Positions 33,982 through 41,743 of a stretch of 64,000 nucleotides of DNA are shown one piece after another. The notes beneath the pieces are model-generated. The model worked only from the letters and a program-made list of their open reading frames with translations. It had not been told where the DNA came from and made no database searches. Position 1 is the stretch's first letter. Every line of letters begins with the position of its first letter. Source of the stretch: JADMJV01 sp964649085 (lineage in GTDB: Bacteria; Vulcanimicrobiota; Xenobia; Xenobiales; JADMJV01). Made by a program: the position numbers and the translations under genes. The stretch spans positions 124,001 through 188,000 of the forward strand of contig CAZYPN010000003.1 in assembly GCA_964649085.1 (NCBI GenBank), in the 5' to 3' direction.

Positions 33982-35838
33982 GTGTTCATTGGCTATTCAC
34001 GATATCGCCGGACCTTGTTGGGTTTGGCCCTGCTGTTCTCCTTTGGGGGTGGGCCTGTGGCTGGCCAGCCCTCGTCCGACCCGCGAGCCTGTTCTTATCG
34101 GGTGAGTTTCCCTGAAGCGCGCAACCATTACCTGAACATCCAGATGGTACTGCCGACGGAAGGGCGCTCTGAAGTGGAAGTGTTTCTTCCTGTCTGGACG
34201 CCGGGTTCGTATATGGTTCGCGAATACAGTCGGCATCTCGAGGGCTTGCAGGCGCGGGCTGGCGAGAAGCCCCTGGGGCTCGAGAAGACCAGTAAAAATC
34301 GCTGGCGTATTCAGTGTCAGGGCCATGCCCAAATCGAAGTTTCGTATCGCGTGTACTGCCGTGAGATGTCGGTGCGTACCTGCTGGGTCGAGTCGGATTT
34401 CGCACTGCTCAACGGGGCTGCGCTCTATCTGGCGCCGGTGGGCGACCTGAAGCGCCCCTTCGAGGTTCAGGTCGAGCTGCCCAGTGGCTGGAAGCGGGCC
34501 GAAACTGGACTCGAGCAACTTTCCGCCGGTCGCTTTCGGGCCAGCGACTATGATCAACTGGTCGACAGTCCCATTCTGGCGGGCAGCCCCGAGGTTTACG
34601 AGTTCACCCACAAGAATGTGGTTCATCGCCTCGTCAATGAAGGCGAGGGCGGTATTTGGGATGGCCCCCGCAGCGGTCGCGATGTCAGGAAAATCGTGTC
34701 CACGGTTGAGGCTATGTGGCCCGACATGCCCTATGCCAACTATCCGCCGCGCAGCTACACGTTTTTGAATTTGCTGACCCAGGCGGGCGGCGGACTCGAG
34801 CATCGCAACTCCTGCGTGCTGATGGGCAACCGTTGGGGGCAGCGCGCCCGCAAGGACTATCTGGGCTGGCTCTCGCTGGTGGCCCACGAGTATTTTCACG
34901 CCTGGAACGTGAAAACGCTGCGTCCCGAGGCGCTCGGTCCTTTCGACTACGAGAACGAGAACTACACTCCCAGTCTGTGGATCGCCGAGGGTTGCACGGC
35001 CTATTACGACAACCTGCTGGTGCGGCGGGCCGGGCTCTCGACCCCCAAAGAGTATCTGGAGGCGCTCTCCAAAGAGATCGAACTGTTGCAGAGCGCCCCG
35101 GGTCGGCAGGTTCAAAGCCTGCGCCTCAGCTCGTGGGACGCCTGGATCAAGCTCTACCGTCCCGACGAGAACAGCCCCAATTCCTCGATGTCCTATTATA
35201 CAAAGGGTGCCATTGTGGGCTTTCTGCTCGATGCCCGCATTCGAGAAATGAGCGGCGGCAAGCACAGCCTCGACGATGTGTTCCGCCGTGCCTATCAGTT
35301 GTACTCAGGCGAGCGGGGCTATAGCGAGGCTCAGTTTCGCAAGCTGGCCGAGGAGCTGGCTGGGGGGTCGCTGGCCAGCTTCTTCGAGGCTTATGTCGAT
35401 GGCACTCGCGAGTTGGACTACGGCCCCGCCCTGCGCTACTACGGTCTGCGCTTTAAGCCCGCTGAGCCACGCAAAGACAACGATCCCGAGGCGGGCTGGC
35501 TGGGGGCTTCGGTCAAGCTCTCGGGCGGTCGCCTGGTGGTGGGGGGCGTCAAACGCCAGACCCCCGCTTACGAGGCGGGCTTGAACGTCGACGACGAAAT
35601 TCTGGCGATCAACGATTATCGCATACCCACCGACAAAGAGGATCGTTTGGATGAACGCCTCAAGCAGTATGCTCCTGGAACTCGGGTGCAGTTGCTGCTG
35701 GCCCGACGCGAAAAGTTGCTGCGCCTTGAGGTCAAGCTGGCCTCCCGTCCCAACACCTCCTGGAGCCTGGAAGTTGATCCCGAGAAAGGCAAAGAGGCCC
35801 AGGCTCGGCGAGCTGCCTGGTTGGGCCCGGAAACGTAG
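33982..35838 (+). CDS. exported M61 family metallopeptidase with PDZ domain
   Basis: A 618-residue peptidase of the glycyl aminopeptidase family. A signal peptide (RTLLGLALLFSFGGGPVAG) is followed by the M61 N-terminal beta domain (PVWTPGSYMVREYSRHLE), the catalytic domain with VAHEYFHAWNVKTLRP (HEYFH at 302-306) and the zinc Glu in WIAEGCTAYYDN (near 336), and a C-terminal PDZ domain (GLNVDDEILAINDYRI). It removes N-terminal Gly/Ala or trims peptides in the periplasm. The start is GTG 33982 with a weak ribosome site. The kinase gene begins 12 bp downstream. Confidence 0.92.
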   Translation: MFIGYSRYRRTLLGLALLFSFGGGPVAGQPSSDPRACSYRVSFPEARNHYLNIQMVLPTEGRSEVEVFLPVWTPGSYMVREYSRHLEGLQARAGEKPLGLEKTSKNRWRIQCQGHAQIEVSYRVYCREMSVRTCWVESDFALLNGAALYLAPVGDLKRPFEVQVELPSGWKRAETGLEQLSAGRFRASDYDQLVDSPILAGSPEVYEFTHKNVVHRLVNEGEGGIWDGPRSGRDVRKIVSTVEAMWPDMPYANYPPRSYTFLNLLTQAGGGLEHRNSCVLMGNRWGQRARKDYLGWLSLVAHEYFHAWNVKTLRPEALGPFDYENENYTPSLWIAEGCTAYYDNLLVRRAGLSTPKEYLEALSKEIELLQSAPGRQVQSLRLSSWDAWIKLYRPDENSPNSSMSYYTKGAIVGFLLDARIREMSGGKHSLDDVFRRAYQLYSGERGYSEAQFRKLAEELAGGSLASFFEAYVDGTRELDYGPALRYYGLRFKPAEPRKDNDPEAGWLGASVKLSGGRLVVGGVKRQTPAYEAGLNVDDEILAINDYRIPTDKEDRLDERLKQYAPGTRVQLLLARREKLLRLEVKLASRPNTSWSLEVDPEKGKEAQARRAAWLGPET

Positions 35839-35850
35839 AGTTTATCGCCT

Positions 35851-37671
35851 GTGAGCCAGCCTAATGTGGAGCCCCCTCGGGCTGCTCCTCCGAAACGTGA
35901 GCCGCTTCCGGAAGGAACGGTCTTGCGCGGCATGTACACAGTGGGTCCCCTGGTGGGCGTGGGGGGCTTCAGTCTGACCTACCTGGCTTACCAGGGCAGT
36001 TTACAGATTCCGGTGGCCATCAAGGAGTTTTTCCCCTCGGGTTGTGTGCGCCGTCCAGAGGGCATTGTCCCGGTTGCTCCCTGGACGCGCGAGGGCTATG
36101 CCGCGGCCCTGGACAACTTCCAGCGCGAAGGCGCCACCCTGGGTCGATTTCATCATCCCGGCATCGTGCGCGTTCACGGCCAGTTCGAGGAGAACCGCAG
36201 CGCCTACCTGGTGGAAGAGTTGCTCGAGGGCGAGTCGCTCGGCGAGGGTCTGCAGCGCGCCGGAATGATGGCCGAGCAGCAGGCCTTGCAGGTGGCTCAC
36301 CAGATGGGCCTGGCCCTGATGCTGGTCCACGCCGGTGGTCTGGTTCACTCGGATATCAAGCCCGATAATATCTTTTGGACTCATCAGGGTCGCTATGTGT
36401 TGCTGGATTTTGGGGTCTCTCGTGGCTACCTCAGCGAAAAGGCGGCCAAAGAGGGGATGGCGGCGGTATCGCTGGGCTATTCTCCCCCCGAACAGTATGA
36501 CAAGAACTCCAAGGTGACGCCCCAGGCCGACGTTTACGCTCTGGCCGCCACCCTCTATCACTTGCTCACGGGTCGTCAGACGATCGAGGCCCGCCGGCGC
36601 ATTAAGGGAGATCGACTCACTTCCATCCGCTCGGTCAATCCCACCGTGCGTCCCGAAACGGAACAGGCCATCTTTCAGGCACTGCAGCTCGACCTGAAAA
36701 AGCGCACCGGAAGCATTCGTCAGTTTCTGGAGGATCTGGGCCTGGATACGGCTCCCAATGCGCCCGCGGTATTTGCCACGCCCGAGTTCGAACGGGTGGC
36801 CGATGCGATGGCTCACGTTGGTGGCGTTCAGGCTGTGGCCCTCGCCAGCGAACACCGACGCATCTTTAGCGGAGGCAAAGACGGGCGCATTTCCCTTTGG
36901 AGCTGGCCCGATTTGCAGCTGCTTGGCACCACCCCCGCCCACAGCCAGCCGATTACGGCCCTGGCCTGTTCCCCCGATGGCGGCTATCTGGTCAGCGGAG
37001 CCCAGTCGGGCGAGATCAAGCTTTGGGACGGAGCCCAGGGGCGTGAACTGCAAACCCTCAATCACGCCGGTCCCGGCGTTCTAAGGCTGGCGTTTCATCC
37101 TGACGGAGGTCTGATTGTGGCAGGTTTCACCGATGGTCGCTGCGCTCTGCTCGGTCCGGTGCTGCCCCAACCCATGGCCTGGCAGGCCCACAAAGGTTCG
37201 GTCAACGGGCTCGACATCAGTCCCGACGGGATCTGGCTGGCCACCACCGCCGATGATAAGGTGGTCAACTTCTGGCGGCTGCCCGACGGACGTTTTCTGC
37301 GCTCCATCCAGGCTCACGAGAAGTTGGTCCAATCGGTGCGCTTCAGCCCCGATGGCAAGCTGCTGCTGACCGGTTCCAACGATCTTACGGCGCGCCTGTG
37401 GGACCTGGCCGCCAATGTCGAAATGCGAGTGCTCAAAGGCCATAAAGGCATGGTCTGGGAGGCGGCCTTTACTTCCACCCCTCAGCTCGTCGTTACCGTA
37501 TCGGCCGACCGTTGCCTGCGTGCTTTCCGGGTAGATACGGGACGCGTGGCGCTCTGCTCGGAAGCCCACGAAGGCTGGGCTCGAGTGCTGGCCGCCGATC
37601 TTACCGAACCCTTCGTGGCCACCGGCGGGGCCGACGGTCACCTTCGGGTCTGGCGCATTCCGCCGATCTAG
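35851..37671 (+). CDS. serine/threonine protein kinase with C-terminal WD40 propeller
   Basis: A 606-residue soluble Hanks-type kinase. The glycine loop is VGVGGFSLTY (35-44), the ATP Lys is Lys58 in VAIKEF, the catalytic loop is VHSDIKPDN (Asp168, Asn173) and the metal loop DFGVS (186-190). The catalytic loop has HSD rather than HRD, so phosphorylation of the activation loop may be less important. From about residue 315 there are roughly seven WD repeats (GGKDGRISLWSWPD, VSGAQSGEIKLWDG, TGSNDLTARLWDL). There is no transmembrane segment. The start is GTG. It is followed 3 bp later by a helical protein that may be a substrate or regulator. Confidence 0.93.
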   Translation: MSQPNVEPPRAAPPKREPLPEGTVLRGMYTVGPLVGVGGFSLTYLAYQGSLQIPVAIKEFFPSGCVRRPEGIVPVAPWTREGYAAALDNFQREGATLGRFHHPGIVRVHGQFEENRSAYLVEELLEGESLGEGLQRAGMMAEQQALQVAHQMGLALMLVHAGGLVHSDIKPDNIFWTHQGRYVLLDFGVSRGYLSEKAAKEGMAAVSLGYSPPEQYDKNSKVTPQADVYALAATLYHLLTGRQTIEARRRIKGDRLTSIRSVNPTVRPETEQAIFQALQLDLKKRTGSIRQFLEDLGLDTAPNAPAVFATPEFERVADAMAHVGGVQAVALASEHRRIFSGGKDGRISLWSWPDLQLLGTTPAHSQPITALACSPDGGYLVSGAQSGEIKLWDGAQGRELQTLNHAGPGVLRLAFHPDGGLIVAGFTDGRCALLGPVLPQPMAWQAHKGSVNGLDISPDGIWLATTADDKVVNFWRLPDGRFLRSIQAHEKLVQSVRFSPDGKLLLTGSNDLTARLWDLAANVEMRVLKGHKGMVWEAAFTSTPQLVVTVSADRCLRAFRVDTGRVALCSEAHEGWARVLAADLTEPFVATGGADGHLRVWRIPPI

Positions 37672-37674
37672 CTT

Positions 37675-38277
37675 ATGGATACCTTGTTGACCTGGCTCAG
37701 GATTAGCCAGCTCGAAACCACCGAACCCGAGCCCGTGCTGGAGTTGGTGCAGGCAGCTCTGGATGAAGTCGATGAAGAGCATCCGGCCTATGCCTGGTTG
37801 GTGTCTCTCGAAGTCGACCTCGAGGACGGTAAACTCCCCCTGAGCAGGCTGGAGCGTTTTCGCGAGCGCTTCTCGGAAGCTCCGAAGACGCTCGACGACT
37901 GCGCCGAATTGGAGGCCCGCTATCGTCGTCTGGCCGAGGATCTTACCGCCGCCGAGTGGCGAACCCGCAGGCTGGAAAGGGTCTTTCGCTGGCTCGAGGG
38001 CGAGCCGGAAGACCTTGAGGCCATTCGCGAGGCGATCTTCACCGCCTGGGAACAGTATCAGGGCGTTTCTCTAACCGCCGACGAGATTACGGCCGAAACC
38101 GTGGTGGGGCATCGGCTCTTGCTCGATGGCCTGGAACGCTGGCTGGAAGCGCTCGATGGCCTGGCCACAGCTGGCACGGCAGCCGAGGAACAGGAGGCGT
38201 TGGGGAAGGCGATCTACGCCAATCGTTTGCTGGTTGCCGTCCAGCGCCTTCACCAGGAGGTCGCTGCGGCTAGCTGA
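37675..38277 (+). CDS. acidic helical protein, probable partner of the WD40 kinase
   Basis: A 200-residue acidic, alpha-helical protein with no recognised family. Heptad-like runs (ELEARYRRLAEDLTAAEWRTRRLERVFRWLE) suggest a coiled coil in the middle, and helices continue to the end (LLVAVQRLHQEVAAAS). It starts 3 bp after the kinase stop, so it is co-translated. The last 8 bp overlap the convergent gene. Function unknown; context suggests kinase signalling. Confidence 0.6.
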   Translation: MDTLLTWLRISQLETTEPEPVLELVQAALDEVDEEHPAYAWLVSLEVDLEDGKLPLSRLERFRERFSEAPKTLDDCAELEARYRRLAEDLTAAEWRTRRLERVFRWLEGEPEDLEAIREAIFTAWEQYQGVSLTADEITAETVVGHRLLLDGLERWLEALDGLATAGTAAEEQEALGKAIYANRLLVAVQRLHQEVAAAS

Positions 38278-38881
38278 GGCGCTCGAGTTGGACCACCTGA
38301 TGCACTTTGCGGCCGTCTGGGAAGTGGCTGAGCAGGACGGTGGTGGAGCGCAGCGGACCCCCAGGGTCGAGTCGGAACTGCAAGCTCCCCCGGATTTCGC
38401 TTTGTTCTCCCGTGGCCCCAGGAGCGGGCCGAGCGTGACTGACCAGGTGGGCCACTCCGGATTCCAGCTTCTCCAGTTGAAACTGAAGCTCTAATGGGCC
38501 GCCCGCAGGAGTGGCCTGGACAACGCTCCACAGTTGCCCCGGGGCCACCGCCTCCTCGGGCAAAGGGGGCGTGGGGCTGAGCTGAGATTCCATATGTTCC
38601 AGCAGGGCGCCACGGGCATCCATCCAGCATCGTGATCGGCCTTCTGCCAGCTGCAACGGCACCTGTTCACCCAGGGCACCCTCGCGTGAGACCACCTTCT
38701 GTTCGAATTCGATTTGAAAGCGCTCCCCCTGGATCGTTAACACCTTTTGGGTCAGGTCGCAGACCACCCGCCCCCCAGCCTTGCTTCCATCGGGTTGTTC
38801 TAATACCAGGGTAATGGTCTGGCGATGTACCTGGATTTCACCCGGCTTGAAAGAATAACGAAGGACAACCTGGCTGCTCAC
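38270..38881 (-). CDS. conserved-looking beta-rich protein, unknown function
   Basis: 203 residues, no signal peptide in the chosen start (GTG 38881, MSSQVVLRYSFKPGE). The sequence is a chain of beta strands: VVCDLTQKVLTIQGERFQIEFEQKVVS, then a Pro-rich turn (SPTPPLPEEAVAPGQLWSV), then GSLQFRLDPGGPLRSTTVLLS. It resembles the DUF6263-like group of two-lobed beta proteins whose roles are unknown. It ends opposite the helical protein with an 8-bp overlap. Confidence 0.6.
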   Translation of the reverse strand: MSSQVVLRYSFKPGEIQVHRQTITLVLEQPDGSKAGGRVVCDLTQKVLTIQGERFQIEFEQKVVSREGALGEQVPLQLAEGRSRCWMDARGALLEHMESQLSPTPPLPEEAVAPGQLWSVVQATPAGGPLELQFQLEKLESGVAHLVSHARPAPGATGEQSEIRGSLQFRLDPGGPLRSTTVLLSHFPDGRKVHQVVQLERLS

Positions 38882-38915
38882 CCCGGTGAATTCTCATTCA
38901 GGTGCCTGCGACCTC

Positions 38916-38943
38916 TTGACGAGGTGAGTTTCCGTGGGAGAAT
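38916..38943 (+). promoter_or_regulatory. candidate promoter of the Ala/Pro/Gly-rich protein gene
   Basis: TTGACG (38916-38921, 5/6) and GAGAAT (38938-38943, 4/6) are 16 bp apart. Transcription would begin near 38950; the ribosome site GGAGG at 38969-38973 then serves a TTG start at 38979. Confidence 0.35.
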
Positions 38944-38978
38944 GAACAGCAAGTTACCATTGCGTTACGGAGGCTACT

Positions 38979-40295
38979 TTGGACCCACTTCAGAGCACGG
39001 GCAGCGTTCGAACCCCTTCTTCGACAAGCGGCACCCAGCGCACCTCGAGAGCAGGCAACACGAGTGGCACTGGAGAGGCAGCTCCCCTCCAGCAGAATAC
39101 CCAGATTGCCAATGTCTCCAGTCTGGAGCAGGTGGACTCGGCTGCCAGCAACCCCGGCCAGGCAGCTGCGCTGACGGCCGTGCAGAGCCAGACGGCGCGT
39201 CAGGTTACCGACGAAGAGAGTGGCGGTCCGGGCGCCGGCGACATCGCCGGAACTGCCGACAACACGGCTCGCGCCGTGGGCAACACGGAACAAGCCCTCG
39301 AGCGCAGTATTCGCGCTGCGCGCGCGGCTCGAGCTGGGCGGGCCGCACAGGCGGGCGTTGCGGCGGCCGAAATGCGCCAGTCCCAGGTTCCCGATGCTCC
39401 CTCGTCGGGTGCACCGGCAGCTGAGGCTCCGGCCCCTTCGGCTCCTGAGACCCAGGCACCGGTGCAGCCCGAAGCTCCTGCGGCGGCCCCTCGGCGTACT
39501 CCCCACACCGACGATATGGCTCAGATGCTCGACGATATGGAGCGCAACAATCTGCTTCCAGAACAGCAGGCAGCAGCGCGTCGCACGCCAGCTCCAGCGG
39601 CTGCCCCAGAAACCCCTCCACCAGCCGTGGCCGATACTCCGGCCCCGGTGGCCCCCGATGCGCCTGAGGCCCCCGGAGCGGGAAGCCGTTTGGCTCGTGG
39701 CCTGCGGGCTGCCGATCGGGTCTTGGGGCCGGCCGGCGTCATTACGGGCGGGCTGGGGGTTGTCCAGGGAGTGCAGGAAATCGCCCAGGGCCAGGTGGTG
39801 GAAGGCACCCTGAACGTCGTCGGTGGTGGTGCTGGCGCGGTGTCGGGGGCGGCGGCTACCACGGCTGCCTTTACCTCGGCCACCACCGTGGCGGGGGTAG
39901 GCTTAACGGCTCTGGCCGCCGGCGGGGCGGGCGTTGCGGCCGTGGCCGACGGGGTTACCGATCTTTACAACAGCGTGGAGATCAGTCGCAACGGCATTCA
40001 GGTGACGAACCCCGAGCAGGCAGCTATCGGTGGTGCGAAAACACTGGGAGGCGGCTTGATGGTTGCGGGCGCAGCCACAGCCAACCCCATCCTGATCGGA
40101 GCAGGTGCCGTGACCTACGCCGGCGCTCTCGTCTATGAGCACCGCGAGGCCATCGGCAATGCCGTGACCAGCGCAGCCACGGCCGTTGCCGACACCGCCG
40201 TGGGAGCGGCTCGGGCGGTTGGCGATGTCGCCAGCGGCGCGGTCAACGCCGTGGGTCGAGGCCTGTCCAGCGCCTGGAACTGGGCCTTTGGCTGA
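38979..40295 (+). CDS. Ala/Pro/Gly-rich protein with disordered N-terminus and hydrophobic glycine-zipper region
   Basis: A 438-residue low-complexity protein, not recognised. Residues 1-40 are Ser/Thr/Gly/Asn-rich and disordered; a basic Ala helix spans about 105-130; 136-233 is a Pro/Ala linker; 240-438 has Gly/Ala-zipper hydrophobic stretches (GGGAGAVSGAAATTAAFT, ALAAGGAGVAAVADG, LIGAGAVTYAGALVYEH) and ends in an amphipathic helix. There is no Sec signal. The pattern resembles secreted effector or translocator proteins and pre-toxin regions, but that is inference. The TTG start at 38979 is set by GGAGG with 5 bp spacing. Confidence 0.65.
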   Translation: MDPLQSTGSVRTPSSTSGTQRTSRAGNTSGTGEAAPLQQNTQIANVSSLEQVDSAASNPGQAAALTAVQSQTARQVTDEESGGPGAGDIAGTADNTARAVGNTEQALERSIRAARAARAGRAAQAGVAAAEMRQSQVPDAPSSGAPAAEAPAPSAPETQAPVQPEAPAAAPRRTPHTDDMAQMLDDMERNNLLPEQQAAARRTPAPAAAPETPPPAVADTPAPVAPDAPEAPGAGSRLARGLRAADRVLGPAGVITGGLGVVQGVQEIAQGQVVEGTLNVVGGGAGAVSGAAATTAAFTSATTVAGVGLTALAAGGAGVAAVADGVTDLYNSVEISRNGIQVTNPEQAAIGGAKTLGGGLMVAGAATANPILIGAGAVTYAGALVYEHREAIGNAVTSAATAVADTAVGAARAVGDVASGAVNAVGRGLSSAWNWAFG

Positions 40296-40306
40296 ACCCG
40301 TTCAGC
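40291..40306. terminator. hairpin across two convergent stop codons
   Basis: GCTGAA and TTCAGC form a perfect 6-bp stem with a CCCG loop, spanning the stop of the Ala/Pro/Gly-rich gene and the end of the convergent exported-protein gene. There is no T-tract, so it would be a weak bidirectional terminator or RNA 3'-end stabiliser. Confidence 0.35.
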
Positions 40307-40685
40307 GCCCGGGTAGATAATCGATCAGCTCCTGGCTTCCCTGGAACTCGGGACCGTCGATGCTGGCTCGTAGTTGCAGCGGCCCGGTGGCCGAGAGCGC
40401 CCGCAGCAGCACGCTTTGTTCTTGGAAAAACTCGCGGCTGACCCTGTGACCCGGTCCCAGAGGGGGCACGGATTTCCAGGTTCGCAGGGGTATCCAGGGG
40501 CCAACCTGGGCCCGGCGCGCTTTCAGGTTCATCGTGAACGGGCCGTGCCAGCGTCGGTCGGGGTTGTGGGCTGTGACCCTCACATGGATCCGACTCCCGT
40601 TTCTCCACACCTTGAGGCGAACCACAGGCGGTCGGGCCTGGACCAGGCTGCCGAGCAGCAGCCACCAGATCAGCGCTTTGGCCAC
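40302..40685 (-). CDS. small exported protein, unknown function
   Basis: 127 residues from GTG 40685. The N-terminus (AKALIWWLLLGSLVQA) is a signal peptide. The mature part is beta-rich: VVRLKVWRNGSRIHVRVTAH, GPFTMNLKARRAQVGPW, and LSATGPLQLRASIDGPE. It overlaps the end of the PP-loop gene by 16 bp and is the third gene of a minus-strand set with the glycosyltransferase. Not recognised. Confidence 0.55.
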   Translation of the reverse strand: MAKALIWWLLLGSLVQARPPVVRLKVWRNGSRIHVRVTAHNPDRRWHGPFTMNLKARRAQVGPWIPLRTWKSVPPLGPGHRVSREFFQEQSVLLRALSATGPLQLRASIDGPEFQGSQELIDYLPGR

Positions 40686-41743
40686 AGGCCACTCAGGTGG
40701 GTCCAGCCGGCCTTCAGATAGAGCACAGACAGGGCAAGGCGCACGGCCCGACGGGTTGGCCAGGGCGCCTGGAGTCGTTGACACTCCTGGAGCAAGACGT
40801 CCCAGAGGACCAGGGCGCAAGGGGTGGGCTTCAGCGCCAGCAGGTCGCGAAGGCGAGGCTTCCAATTGCGGTCGGGGGAGTTGCCGGCCACCTGCCAGGC
40901 CAGTAGCGTTCGCAAGCACTTGTCGCAGCGACCGCAATTGCGCTGTCCGGCGGCTCGCTGGCCTCGGCAGACCTGCAGCTTGCTCACGAATTCGGGGTGC
41001 TGTCCCCAGCGCCTGAGCTTCTCCGCGCGTCCGACTTCCTCTCCGTGGGGAACGATCTCCAGATCGGAGCTCGACCACAGGCCATCCAGTTGAGGATGCG
41101 ATCCCCAGGCCAGCAGGCGCTCAAAGCTGCCCGTGGCAGGAATGTATACTTTGCCAAGCGTGCCCTTGAGTAGGTGCGCCAGGGTGAACAGGCAGTTGCC
41201 GTGGTAGGTGCTCCAGGGCACTCGGGGGCGGGCCCAGCGCACGAGATTGGTGCGGATTTCAATCAGGGTTTTACCGTAGCGCTCGGCCAGTTGACGAATG
41301 GGGTGCAACATTTCGTCTTGGAGTTGAGCCGGAGAGTCAAAGCCTCGAATCCAGAGGAGATGGGTGATTTCATCCTGGCGCTCCAGGAAAGTGTAAAAAC
41401 TGTCGACGCCCATTGAGAAAAAGCAGCCCACTCCAGAGGCTCTTTCTTCGGAGCGGGTTGTGGGGGAACTCAGAACCTCGATTTCTTGCAGTCTGCCGGG
41501 CAGTCGCTGATAGCGGTTCAGCAAAGCCGGTAGCGACTCGAAAAGGCGTGAATCCAGGGGGGCGAGCTGCAGGGCCTGGCGCTGGGCCATGGCCAGGGGA
41601 AGGGCCGCGGCCAGCAGCGCTTCGGGACAGAGTTTCAGGGGCGCTCCAGTGGCCTCGACCCGGAGCTGAGCCGGTGTTTCCAGGCCCTCCAGGCGGCAGC
41701 GCAGGCGCTCGGGGCTTTGCTCAATCCCTTTGAACTTCAGCAC
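40670..41743 (-). CDS. PP-loop ATPase-like protein with C-terminal zinc site
   Basis: A 357-residue protein with an ATP-pyrophosphatase (PP-loop) signature CFFSMGVDSFYTF, a variant of SGGxDS, and a later cysteine cluster NCGRCDKCLRTLLA like the QueC zinc site. Intermediate motifs such as YHGNCLFTLAHLL and SFERLLAWGSHPQLDG fit a QueC/asparagine-synthetase-like fold. Such proteins occur beside glycosyltransferases and may adenylate a carboxylate before amide formation. The GTG at 41743 overlaps the glycosyltransferase stop. Reaction unknown. Confidence 0.72.
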   Translation of the reverse strand: MLKFKGIEQSPERLRCRLEGLETPAQLRVEATGAPLKLCPEALLAAALPLAMAQRQALQLAPLDSRLFESLPALLNRYQRLPGRLQEIEVLSSPTTRSEERASGVGCFFSMGVDSFYTFLERQDEITHLLWIRGFDSPAQLQDEMLHPIRQLAERYGKTLIEIRTNLVRWARPRVPWSTYHGNCLFTLAHLLKGTLGKVYIPATGSFERLLAWGSHPQLDGLWSSSDLEIVPHGEEVGRAEKLRRWGQHPEFVSKLQVCRGQRAAGQRNCGRCDKCLRTLLAWQVAGNSPDRNWKPRLRDLLALKPTPCALVLWDVLLQECQRLQAPWPTRRAVRLALSVLYLKAGWTHLSGLWPKR

